A DNA stretch of 64,000 bases from Liolophura sinensis (Eukaryota; Mollusca; Polyplacophora; Chitonida; Chitonidae): the NCBI RefSeq assembly GCF_032854445.1, contig NC_088302.1, positions 53,786,046 through 53,850,045 on the forward strand, read 5' to 3'. This document shows positions 1 to 9,945 of this stretch, piece after piece (within the stretch, counting starts at the first letter, position 1; every line of letters begins with the position of its first letter). The translations under genes were made by a program, and so were the position numbers. The notes under the pieces are model-generated. The model had not been told where the DNA came from and searched no databases. It saw nothing but the letters and a program-made list of their open reading frames with translations.

Positions 1-23
1 CTACAAAAACACTTCTTATCCAG

Positions 24-153
24 CATCGTACTTAGGAAGGTCTACCAGCAACCAGCAGATGGTCGAAGATTTCCATAATGCTGGCCACCGTCGTATAAGT
101 GAAATATTCTTGAGGACGGCATAAAACACCAATCAAATCAATAAATACATAAA
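24..153 (+). mobile_element. V-SINE, 5'-truncated copy (RUDI-like family)
   Basis: This is the 3' half of the window's main SINE family. It has the segment reading ggaaggtctaccagcaacc, a shortened core, then ctggccaccgtcgtataagt and the tail cataaaacaccaatcaaat. The repeat tcttatccag occurs at 14-23 and again at 154-163, immediately outside the element, and is read as a target-site duplication. The tRNA-like head is absent, as expected of a 5'-truncated retrotransposed copy. Part of the central core (the cccgggctctgcccgg stretch seen in other copies) is missing. The family name is from memory and unverified. Confidence 0.8.
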
Positions 154-239
154 TCTTATCCAGAGTCCTATTTAGCCACAAACACACTGTTTACTCTGCT
201 GTCCAGTTAAGCTTGAATTCTCAACAAGCACTGCTTACC

Positions 240-415
240 CAACAGTCTTCTTCATCCTACATTGTACGACACACTACATCGTAACTCAAAGGCGATCCTG
301 CGTTGTAAAATGTACCACTAAGATCATCCTACATGTACATTGTTTCACAAAGATCATCCTGCACTGTACGACAAGGATCATCTTGCATTGTACCACAAGG
401 ATGGCTTCATCCTGA
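240..415. repeat. Degenerate ~27-bp tandem repeat
   Basis: The motif gatcatcctgcattgtac, followed by cacaa, recurs about five times with substitutions and small indels (near 250, 290, 325, 352 and 378). A short open frame over it reads as a nine-residue repeat (KDHPALY/KDHLALY), which reflects the 27-bp period and not a protein. No function is inferred. Confidence 0.6.
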
Positions 416-1294
416 TCTCCATGCAGAGTGTCACTAGGTGGTGTGGGGTGGTTTTGTGTTCTGATTTAAAATCTCCGCAGGTATGTAAATACTTTCTGAT
501 GTGTAGCATGCCATTTAACAACTGCGAAGGCTCTGCGCTGCTAATTCTAACTCTCAGGAATGTCTACTGTAAAAGACCTGATACTAGTTACTAAGATTGC
601 CCAAGGAGTGTTCACAAATGACAAGAGGCTGTAGGCGTGTATATAGGTTTACTTGTATAACCTATAAGGAATCCTGTGTCAATCCATCACACGTATACAA
701 CTTTTCAAGTTGTTTCATCCAGATCAAAAATGTATTTTTGAGTTACGAGCTCTTATTGTCATGTTTGAAAGGTGACCTTACCTTTGTGGTATTTTCTGAA
801 ATTTAAAAATGCGAGCTATTCTTGTTAAATAGAGACTAATAATTAAGTTGAGGGGACAAATACAAGAGAGTGAGGTGTACGGTAAAGAGGGTTGGTGGAA
901 TCTGGAGTTGGGTAGTGGGTGGTGGTGGTGGTGGTGTTACAGGTACGTCTCGAGATCTGGACTTTTCTATAGGAACCTTGCATGGTTTCCTTGATGCGTG
1001 AACAAGACTGCCGTCGTATATAAAAATGTAATGACATTGAAGTCTAAGAATGAAAAAAAAAGTACTGTCAGAAGTATCTGGAAAGGAGTTGTGAACTAGT
1101 TCAATAGGCCACGGGCCCTTTCGTAAGATCCACATGTATTTGTAAAAATTCTTGTGGCCATGCATAATTCACAAAGTTTTTTTAACTTTTCAACAGCGGC
1201 TTTCATCGCGTTTTATCAAAACAAGTCCTTGAAATTCTGTGTATAAACTGTATTTCTTACATAAACTGTCAAATCAAATGAAATTTGATGTATG

Positions 1295-1295
<1 letters not shown>
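416..1295. other. Non-coding stretch, no gene seen
   Basis: No supported gene. It holds a short GGT microsatellite at about 918-935 and scattered A/T runs. The two small reverse-strand open frames here overlap that microsatellite and show no domain. Confidence 0.5.

Positions 1296-1381
<86 letters not shown>
1296..1381. repeat. (TA)n microsatellite
   Basis: An almost uninterrupted alternating TA run of about 85 bp, with one small phase break near 1327. The reverse-strand frame through it (poly Ile-Tyr) is an artefact. It is likely length-polymorphic. Confidence 0.95.
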
Positions 1382-1384
<3 letters not shown>

Positions 1385-2029
1385 GTCTTGTGGGAAATGT
1401 GAACTTCAAGTAACGCGTGCCTGAAACAGAAATTGACTGAATAGTCACACTGTACTGCCTAACCCATCTTGTGTTGAAAATGTACAAACGCATTCCAGTT
1501 GATACTGGAGCATTCAAAATAAACCATAATTAATGGGAAGATGCTGATTTTTTATAACTGGTTTGATCTGTTATTTTTAGATTGATTAAACTTTTCAGAA
1601 GTCCTGACAAACACCTGTACTTGGTAACATGTAAAAATCAGACATATTTATGTATTTGATTGGTGGTTTATGCCCTACACGTCACTTATATTTGCCAAAT
1701 AGATGTCTCTAACTTTCCTTTGGAATTACTAATAACTCCTTAAACTTGCTCTGCTGTCACTGAGCATGAGATCGTCAAGAAACTTATTTTAATAGCCGAT
1801 TTTAATATCATGACCGTTCTTGCAAGATGAATTTCTATCTACATTCGACGTTAATCACCTCACCTTCACCTCACGAAATCTTGCGTGATCATAGTTCTTT
1901 ATTCATTGACGTAACAATAATTGTTTCAGAGTATGACTGCTAAAAAATTAAGTTGACCTTTCTGATGTTAAGATTCCACGGTTTTAGAGTTCATCGAGGC
2001 CTTCTCTCCACTTGCTTGACGTTATGTTA
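1382..2029. other. Non-coding stretch, no feature seen
   Basis: AT-rich DNA with no convincing open frame, repeat or RNA gene. The last ~40 bases contain a first gacgttat core that may be a decayed edge of the following array. Confidence 0.45.
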
Positions 2030-3095
2030 TATTTTTGGGTACAGTGCAAGAGCTAGAGCGTGATAAGTTACTGGGGGACGTTACGACATACTTTGAATTG
2101 ATCGATGAGCTAGAGCGCTAAAAGTCTGCGTGACGTTATGACATATTAAGGTTATACTGAAAGAGTTAGTGCCTTACCAAGTTACTCCGTGACGTTATAC
2201 CATGCTTTGAATTGATCGATGAGCTAGAGGGCTAAAAGTCTGCGTGACGTTATGGACATATTAAGGTTATACTGAAAGAGTTAGTGCCTTACAAGTTACT
2301 CCGTGACGTTATACCATGCTTTGAATTGATCGATGAGCTAGAGGGCTAAAAGTCTGGGTGACGTTATGGCATATTAAGGTTATACTGAAAGAGTTAGTGC
2401 CTTACAAGTTACTCCGTGACGTTTATACCATGCTTTGAATTGATCGATGAGCTAGAGCGCTAAAAGTCTGCGTGACGTTATGCCTACTAAGGTTATACTG
2501 AAAGAGTTAGTGCCTTACAAGTTACTCCGTGACGTATACCATGCTTTGAATTGAACTATGAGCTAGAGGGCTAAAAGTCTGCGTGACGTTATGCCTACTA
2601 AGGTTATACTGAAAGAGCTAATGCGTTACAAGTTACTCCGTACTTAATGCCATACTTTGACTGAGCCATGAGATAAAACGCTAAAAGTCTGCGTGACGTT
2701 ATGCCATACTAAGGTTATGCTGAAAGACTTAGTGCCTTACAAGTTACTCCGTGACGTTATGCCATGCTTTGAATGTGATCGATGAGCTAGAGCGCTAAAA
2801 GTCTGCGTGACGTTATGACATATTAAGGTTATGCTGAAAGACTTAGTGCCTTACAAGTTACTCCGTGACGTTATGCCATGCTTTGAATTGAGCGATGAAG
2901 CCTTAAGCGCTAAACGTCTACGTGACGTTATGCCATACTACGGTTATGCTGAAAGACTTCAGTGCGTTACAGATTACTCCGTGACGTTATGCCATACTGG
3001 GGTTATACTGAAAGACCTCGAGCGCTACAAAATATGCGTGGCGCTATAATTCAACTTAATTTCAGGAAAGAGCTAGTGCGTTACTAGTTAATGCT
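2030..3095. repeat. Dimeric ~112-bp tandem array (two ~56-bp half-units)
   Basis: About nine copies of a ~112-bp unit. Each unit has two related halves: half A contains gagctagagcgctaaaagtc and half B contains gagttagtgccttacaagtt. Both halves then run into the same core cgtgacgttatg followed by a/ccat. Half A recurs near 2107, 2221, 2335, 2447, 2563, 2784 and 2895. The halves are clearly homologous, so an ancestral ~56-bp monomer array seems to have become dimeric. The edges (2030-2100 and 2990-3095) are more diverged than the middle. The ORF at 2831-3049 is repeat sequence. Confidence 0.9.
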
Positions 3096-3369
3096 TGACA
3101 GTATGCTTCCCCTTGGACTCCACAAAAAAGCCTCTTGCTTTACCTACTTCATGCGAAGAACATAAAGTTTTTAGAAGATTCTTTGGAGATAGGGTTTGTC
3201 GACCAAAAGGCAATTGGCACAATATATGTCTGGACGGAAAGACATTACCTTGTTATCATATATATTATTAATGTAATCCGGTATTTATCTCAGTCAGATT
3301 ATATTCTGATTTTTGTATATGCCTAAAACTAGAGACGTAAAACACCACAGCTTGAGCAGAATTCCACAA

Positions 3370-3475
3370 TAAAACGTATTGATCTTAGTTGCAGTTTATT
3401 CGGCGTCACTAGGCTAGAATTACTCTGGATGCTTCGTTGTTATCACATTTATAACAAACGCAGGCTAAAAGACTG
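3370..3475 (+). repeat. Left flank shared with a distant locus
   Basis: The bases from ttgcag near 3391 through cgtcactaggctagaattac to the first array unit are recognisably similar to 35148-35252. The two places share cgtcactag, ctaga and atcacattta in the same order and spacing. This suggests that the 39-bp array lies inside an older dispersed element. Confidence 0.65.
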
Positions 3476-5342
3476 CAATGGGACCAGGCCTTGGGGATGC
3501 TTGTATAGTCCACCAGCAGGGACCAGGCCTTGGGGATGCTTATATAGTCTACCAGCAGGGACCATGCTTGGGGATGCTTATATAGTCCACCAACAGGAGC
3601 CAGACCTCGGGAATGCTTACATAGTCTACCAGCAGGGACCAGGGCTCTGGGATGCTTATATAGTCTACCAACAGGGACCAGGCCTCAGGGATGCTTATAT
3701 AGTCCACCAACAGGGGCCAGACCTCGGAGATGCTTATATAGTCCACCAGCAAGGACCAGGCCTCGGGGATGCTTATATAGTCTACCAGCAGGGACCAGAC
3801 CTCGGGGATGCTTATACAGTCTACCAGCAGGGACCAAGCCTCGGGGATGCTTATATAGTCTACCAGCAGGGACCAGGCCTCTGGGATGCTTACTACCAGC
3901 AGGAACCAGGCCTCGGGAATGCTTGTATAGTCCACCAACAGGGACCAGGCCTCGGGGATGCTTATTTAGTCCACCAGCAGGGACCAGGCCTCGGGGATGC
4001 TTATATAGTCCACCAGCAGGGACCAGACCTCGGGGATGTTTATACAGTCCCACCAGTAGGGACCAGGCCTCGGAGATGCTTGTATAGTCCACCAGCAGGG
4101 ACCAGGCCTCGGGATGCTTATATAGTCCACCAACAGGAGCCAGACCTCGGGGATGCTTATATAGTCCACCAGCAGGGACCAGGCCTTGGGAATGCTTATA
4201 TAGTCTACCAGCAGGGACCAGGCCTGGGGATGCTTATATAGTCCACCAACGGGGACCAGACCTCAGGGATGCTTATATAGTCCACCAAAAGGGGCCAGAC
4301 CTCGGGGATGCTTATATAGTCCACCAGCAGGGACCAGGACTCGGGCATGCTTATATAGTCCACCAGCAGGGACCAGGCCTCGGGGATGCTTGTATAGTCC
4401 ACCAGCAGGGACCAGGCCTCGGGGATGCCTATATAGTCCACCAGCAGGGACCAGGCCTCGGGGATGCTTATATAGTCTGCCAGCAGGAACCAGGCCTCGG
4501 GAATGCTTGTATAGTCCACCAGCAGGGACCAGGCCTCGGGATGCTTATATAGTCCACCAGCAGGGACCAGACCTCGGGATGCTTATACAGTCCACCAGCA
4601 GGGACCAGGCTTCGGAGATGCTTGTATAGTCCACCAGCAGGGACCAGACCTCGGGGATACTTATATAGTCTACCAGCAGGGACCAGGGCTCGGGGATGCT
4701 TATATAGTCCACCAGCAGGGACCAGGCCTCTCGGATGCTTATATAGTCCACCAGCAGGGACCAGGCCTCGGGGATGTTTATATTGTCCACCAGCAGAGAC
4801 CAGGCCTCGGGGATGCTTATATAGTCCACCAGCAGGGACCAGGCTTCGGGGATGCTTATATAGTCCACCAGCAGGGACCAGGCCTCGGGGGTACTTATAT
4901 AGTCTACCAGCAGTGACCAGGGCTCGGGGATGCTTGTATAGTCCTCCAGCAGGCACCAGGCCTCGGGGATGCTTATATAGTCCACCAGCAGGGACCAGGG
5001 CTCTGGGATGCTTATTTAGTCCACCAGCATTGACCAGGACTCGGGGATGCTTATATAGTCCACCAGCAGGGACCAGACCTCGGGGATGCTTATATAGTCC
5101 ACCAGCATTGACCAGGCCACGGGGATGCTTATATAGTCTACCAGCAGGGACCAGGGCTCTGGGATGCTTATTTAGTCCACCAGCATTGACCAGGCCACGG
5201 CGATACTTATATAGTCTACCAGCAGGGACCAGGCCTCGGGGATGCTTATATAGTCTACCAGCAGGGACCAGGCCTCGGGGATGCTTATATAGTCTACCAG
5301 CAGGGACCAGGCATCGGGAATGCTTATATAGTCCACCAGCAG
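3476..5342. repeat. 39-bp minisatellite, ~48 copies
   Basis: The unit is gggaccaggcctcggggatg followed by cttatatagtccaccagca (39 bp). Copies vary at a few fixed positions: cctcgg/gctcgg, gtccac/gtctac and gggacc/ggagcc. A few units carry small indels. Because 39 is 13 codons, several frames stay open on both strands, with repeating peptides such as GPGLGDAYIVHQQ forward and YKHPRGLVPAG reverse. The open frames change wherever a unit has a 1-bp indel, which argues against translation. Each unit contains a TATA-like ttatatag. Confidence 0.97.
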
Positions 5343-6354
5343 AATACTGGTTTATGGATGAATACAATGTATAAGACTATATCACATAGTAAAACCAGAC
5401 AATGTGATAGTTGGCAATTGTCACACGTATTATCGGTGAAATCTGGCTTTCAGATCATATCGTTTGAGCACGGATTATGAAAGCGACTTCCCTGGGCTTT
5501 TCTCATTCCAAAGGTCGAATGCGAATACGACGCATCGATGAACATTTATTTAGGAATGATTAATTAATGCGTTTACTGGAGTTTAATGTGGTACTAAAGA
5601 ATAAGAGGAATGGGCATAAGGTTTGTTGTCATTGTATAAGCATATAGATATAGGTATAAAGCACAAATCACTTTTGCTAGTGCTAGTATCGTATGTATGT
5701 GCTGAGCTACAGGAGAGTCACACATTCAGCAAACCTTCTGCTCACTACAGAGTAGGATGTTGGGCAAACTGATATTAACCAATTCTGCGGGAGTCGTCAC
5801 CCGAAGTACGGCGTGAAACACCTATGAACTAAATAACTATATAAACCAGTCGCCACCCGTTATAAACCGTTGAATTCCGGCAACATGAAACACAAGATCG
5901 TTTTTCTCGATGGTAATAGATTGATTTAGTTTGTTAATACTTTGTATTGTGTGGCATTCTTGAACGTTTAAGCATAGTCAAAACCTTGTCTTCTGGTGGC
6001 AAGCCATTGACAAAAGGATTTATTTTAACATTAGTAAATATATCAGAATCTGCCGCTCATGGCAAATTTTACTTATATTTATATCTTCGTTTGTAGCAAG
6101 TTTCACCCATGTGTATATAGCAAACTCAGGTAAATTGTTGAAATAACCATCACCATCTCGAAATTTACGGTACAAAAAATATCTGACGTAAAATATTGAT
6201 TATTATTATTACTATTATTATAACGCTTATACACACTTATATATACAAATCCGACTACAGCAAGGGTTAATAAGTACAAATCGCAATATTAACCAAATGA
6301 AGATTCCTAGAAAAAATGTGTACATATGCAAGGTAATGCTATCTCGCCTTCTGC
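5343..6354. other. Non-coding stretch after the minisatellite
   Basis: No gene supported. A short ATT microsatellite lies at about 6199-6222. The first ~25 bases after the array (atactggttta and onward) resemble the right side of the single-unit relative at 35277-35290. Confidence 0.5.
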
Positions 6355-6600
6355 TCTTAAATATCCCTGATGCAAAATAGTGCGATGTGACGTTGTGCGT
6401 TTCAGCAGCCCTAATATGGGATTAATATAATGTCACGTGGCATTGAGATAGTAGCATGAGCATTTGCGTTTGATAAGCTCCAATACAAGAAAGTGCCATG
6501 ATACTTTGCTTGTTTAAACAGCGCAGGTAGCAGATGGTGCCATGCGATATTGTCCTTTTAAATACCTCTGGAACAGGATAGTGCCATGTGACTTCCCCAG
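6355..6600. repeat. Very degenerate ~50-bp repeat, about five units
   Basis: The motif atagtgccatgtgac recurs in altered form near 6379, 6429, 6489, 6537 and 6580. It is preceded in several units by a segment like aaatacctctggaacagg. Spacing is irregular (43-60 bp). I read this as an old, decaying tandem array. A dot plot would be needed to confirm it. Confidence 0.4.
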
Positions 6601-8047
6601 ACTTCCATGTCCGCTGGCGTTATGTAAGTGAGTTTGATCGAGTTATTAAACATCTGCATTTGAACCTATGTGAGGGTATGGAACAGGATATAAAAGTAAC
6701 CTATTTACCCGTATGCATGTAGACAATCTGAGGGCAATCTCCGCGGTGCCCAGCCTAGTCCGTGTGTAAGTAATATATGTAGTAAGGACGGCAGCGAAAC
6801 CACAAATTAAAGAAGCCGATCATACAACGATGCCGTGCCACGAAAACGTAAACAAAGAGTATGCGTCACTATAGAAATGACAAAGGCTAACCCCAGCATC
6901 CGGCCAGCGTCCCCCTAACAGTAATAGGAATGTGTCTTACCGGTGATGTAGGGATACATTCCGCAGCTTTCTGTCCCGGGGCAACAAGTGATTTACAGGT
7001 ATTTATTGCGCGCGGTTTATATAGCAAGGCTGTAGTAGTGAGCCGGCTCTGACGTGCCCAGGTTTTAACGGCTTCATCATGCCCTGTATGACAATCATTC
7101 ACATACAACCAATCGCCTAATTAGCTCAACCGGTTTCCTAAAAACTTCTCCATTGGTCCATACCCAAACATTGCAAAGTTTTATTTGTTATCTTTCTCTG
7201 ATATTGTGTTTCACTTTAAAAAAACATGTATAAGAGCATGCACTAAGTGCATGTATAATATTGTAGAGACTTTGAAATCCATCTTTGCAAACTTAAACTC
7301 CTCCTTGATTATGACAGTATGTTCCGCCTCTTGACAACTGACAGCTAATGGGAACAGAACAATACTGCAGCAAAAGTAAAACATTGCTAGTGATTAATGG
7401 AAAATCACGGAGCTGGTGCTATCTCTCCTCACAGTCCGTTATGAAATTAGTGTTGTGATTGGCAGGTAATCGTCACTGCGCTGCAATCTTTCTTCCACCC
7501 TCCAATGTTTCACCAAACTTCTCAATAGCATTTATACTTTACAAGAATCTTTCTGCAGAGGCAAGGCTTGAATTGCAGAATAAGATAACTTTCAGAAGCG
7601 TAAGTATTCAAATTAATTAAGCATAATAAACAAGCACTGGCTAAAAAATAATCAGGTCATGAATTTCTCCTGTAATTTAAGTTCGAAGTTTGTGGAGTAT
7701 AAACGAGTTAAAGGATTTATACAGTGATTGAGAATTGTACAATGACAATTGTAACAACTGTTACAAACTGTTACAGTTTTACAACGTCGAAAATTTTTCA
7801 GTGACTGGGACTAATTTCACAAAGTGGCTTACGGCATTTTGTTTTTATCGCACAACTGTCGTTCAATATTTTGTACCCTGGGCCCTGGAGTCGACAGTTA
7901 TACAATGACTGAAGTTATAAATATTAAAGTGACTAAGGATGAGAATTTTAGTGTCGCAATTGGAGAATTTTAGATTGAGTAACGTTGATCACTAAACTTT
8001 TTGCAGTGATTAAGGTTGAGAATTATGACTGAGAATTTACATATTTT
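6601..8047. other. Non-coding stretch, no gene seen
   Basis: No supported gene. The 73-codon reverse frame at 6887-7108 has no recognisable domain. Around 7740-8040 the words gagaattt and gtgac recur loosely, which may be decayed repeat. Confidence 0.4.
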
Positions 8048-8213
8048 TGTGACGGCAATTTGTTCAGTCATGGAAGCCATAGTTCTGCACGAGTTTCTCC
8101 ACGGTATAGGTACTGCTATAGGTCAAGTATTGTGACGGCAATTTGTTCAGTCATGGAAGCCGTAGTTCTGCACGAGTTTCTCCACGGTATAGGTATTGCA
8201 ATAGGTCGAGTAT
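8048..8213. repeat. Tandem duplication, 83-bp unit x2
   Basis: Two adjacent 83-bp copies begin at 8048 and 8131 with tgtgacggcaatttgttcag. They differ at only a few positions (for example ccatag/ccgtag and gctata/gcaata), so the duplication is recent. No coding content is seen. Confidence 0.9.
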
Positions 8214-8868
8214 TGTTGTCATAATAGAGGCACGAGGAGGCAGTCAAGGTCTATAACCGGTTGTTTTACGAAACATTTCTATTTTGAAAGAGTTAGTATA
8301 CATTTTAGCTATACATTTAGATGAAGATATGAGATAACTTATGCATGTATGCTAAGCTCAAACTAGCCAGTATGTCTTATTATCCTTAACTCGATTATGT
8401 GCGGATGAAACTTGTACTCAGCAGAATTGTCTAAGATGAAAATAGATGTAGAGTGAATTCATTCAGTTGTACCACATTTAATGTTTAATAATCTCTTTTC
8501 AAAACCGTGAAACTTTTAGATTATCATCCCCTGTTATCGTGAGAAAAGGGTGCCTGAGTTAATCCCCTATTGTTTGTAACACTAAAAGCATTCTGCGTCT
8601 TACTGCTTCTGAAAAGTGGGACATATTTTAATTAATTAAACATAATTTCTGCCTGAATTATGACAAGGACAAGATAATAAATCAGGCATAGTTATTTTAT
8701 ACATTTACACAATAGAGTAGCTATGCTTACAGGTTTCCCATCCATCTTTTATGAGGAAGTTTTCAACAGCCACGAACCGTGGTTAAAGCTTGAATTTTGT
8801 CAGCACTACTGTATGACCCCTTGAGCTAATCGACACCCCAATGTTAACAATGAAATCATGAGGTAGGC
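8214..8868. other. Non-coding stretch, no feature seen
   Basis: AT-rich, with no convincing open frame, repeat or RNA gene. It ends at the target-site duplication of the next SINE. Confidence 0.45.
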
Positions 8869-9151
8869 ATTGGAAATCAAAGAAGGGCCTCTGTGGCTCA
8901 GTCGGTTAGCGTGCTAGCGCAGCGTAGTGACCCAGAAGCCTCTCACCAATGCCGTCGCTGTGAGTTCATACTGGCTTCCTCTCCGACCGTACGTGAGAAG
9001 GTCTGTCAGTAACCTGCGGATGGTCGTGGGTTTCCACCGGGATCTTCCCGGTTTCCACCACCATAATACTGGCCGCCGTCGTATGAGTGAAATATTCTTA
9101 AGTACGAAGTAAAGCACCAATCAAATAAATAAAATAAATTGGAAATCAAAG
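8869..9151 (+). mobile_element. Full-length tRNA-derived V-SINE with 14-bp target-site duplication
   Basis: The body is about 8883-9137. The perfect direct repeat attggaaatcaaag lies on both sides (8869-8882 and 9138-9151). The head looks like a tRNA, with an A-box-like tggctcagtcggttagcg and a B-box-like gagttcatact. The conserved region cttcctctccgaccgtacgt follows, then the V-type core (gggtttccaccggga... cccggtttccaccacc), then ctggccgccgtcgtatgagt and the A/T-rich tail of taaa repeats. This is the best copy for defining the family here. Open frames on both strands across it are not genes. Transcription by RNA polymerase III from the head is the known mechanism for such elements; that this copy is active is not shown. 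Confidence 0.92.
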
Positions 9152-9477
9152 GTGGTAAGACAAGCATGAGGTGGGTGATGTGGAAAAGAAATCTACTTGT
9201 GTAAATGTGTACCCTGATAATATAAGACTCAGACTTTGAAATTCGACATTATGTCAATGCAGCATCTATAGATGTTAAAAGATTGAACAGTATATGAGAC
9301 AGTGAAGCAAAGACAGGCTGGATTGGAAGCGTTTTTATGGGCTCTTTAAAGTCAATTGCTGAGTAGTTTTAGGTCGCTTTCAACAGTATTTCCAGTTTTC
9401 TACGATATGTTGACCTTGCAGTAGGATGTTTCCAATGACGTCTTATATGGTGCGGTCTAACTGACGCAAGACACATG
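9152..9477. other. Non-coding spacer, no feature seen
   Basis: About 330 bp between the SINE and the following array. No open frame or repeat supported. Confidence 0.4.
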
Positions 9478-9945
9478 TCCTGCGACCAGACACCATCCAT
9501 GACACAAGGACAACCATAACAAAAGGCACCAGCCAAGGCGCTAGACACCAGCCATGTCACATGGCATAAGACACAGACCATGGGACAAGACACCATCCAG
9601 GACACAAGACCAACCATGACACAAGACACCAGCTTTGATACAAGACATCCACCATAGCACAAGACACAGACCATAGAATACAAAGCCATCTACGGCACAA
9701 GGCCAACCATGACAAAAGGCCCCAGCCCCAAACACAAGACACCAGCCTTGACACAAGACATCGACGATGGCACAAGGCACAGACCATGACACAAGGCACA
9801 GGCCATGGAACATGGCACAAGCCATGGAACAAGAGACGTACCAGGACACAAGGCACAAACCATGGAACAAGAGACCTACTGTGACAAGGCTAATCATGGC
9901 AAAAGACACCAGCCTTGACACAAGGCATCAATTTTGAGACAGGTC
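9478..9945. repeat. Degenerate ~20-bp array with ~100-bp higher-order pattern
   Basis: Many variants of a ~20-bp word such as gacacaaggcacagaccatg follow one another. Longer blocks also recur: accaaccatgacacaagaca near 9610 resembles accaaccatgacaaaaggcc near 9703, and the segment from caccagctttgatacaagac resembles the later one from caccagccttgacacaagac about 100 bp on. Overlapping reverse-strand frames (Cys/Trp/Met-rich) are repeat artefacts: no single frame is preferred and none has a domain. Confidence 0.8.

Noticed and set aside
3429-5374. Long open frames (250-300 codons) on both strands encoding 13-residue repeats
   Set aside because: They follow from a 39-bp period. Frames switch at each indel, are open on both strands, and have no signal peptide or flanking unique coding sequence.
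8885-8960. Free-standing tRNA gene
   Set aside because: A- and B-box-like sequences are present, but they form the head of a SINE with core, tail and target-site duplication. No cloverleaf can be assembled confidently.
8914-9120. Forward and reverse ORFs around 8.9-9.1 kb, and similar ones at 21.8, 22.5 and 28.4 kb
   Set aside because: They lie within SINE copies; the same frames recur wherever the SINE does.
9369-9921. Three overlapping reverse ORFs rich in Cys, Trp and Met
   Set aside because: Degenerate 20-bp repeat read in three frames. No frame is preferred and no domain is present.
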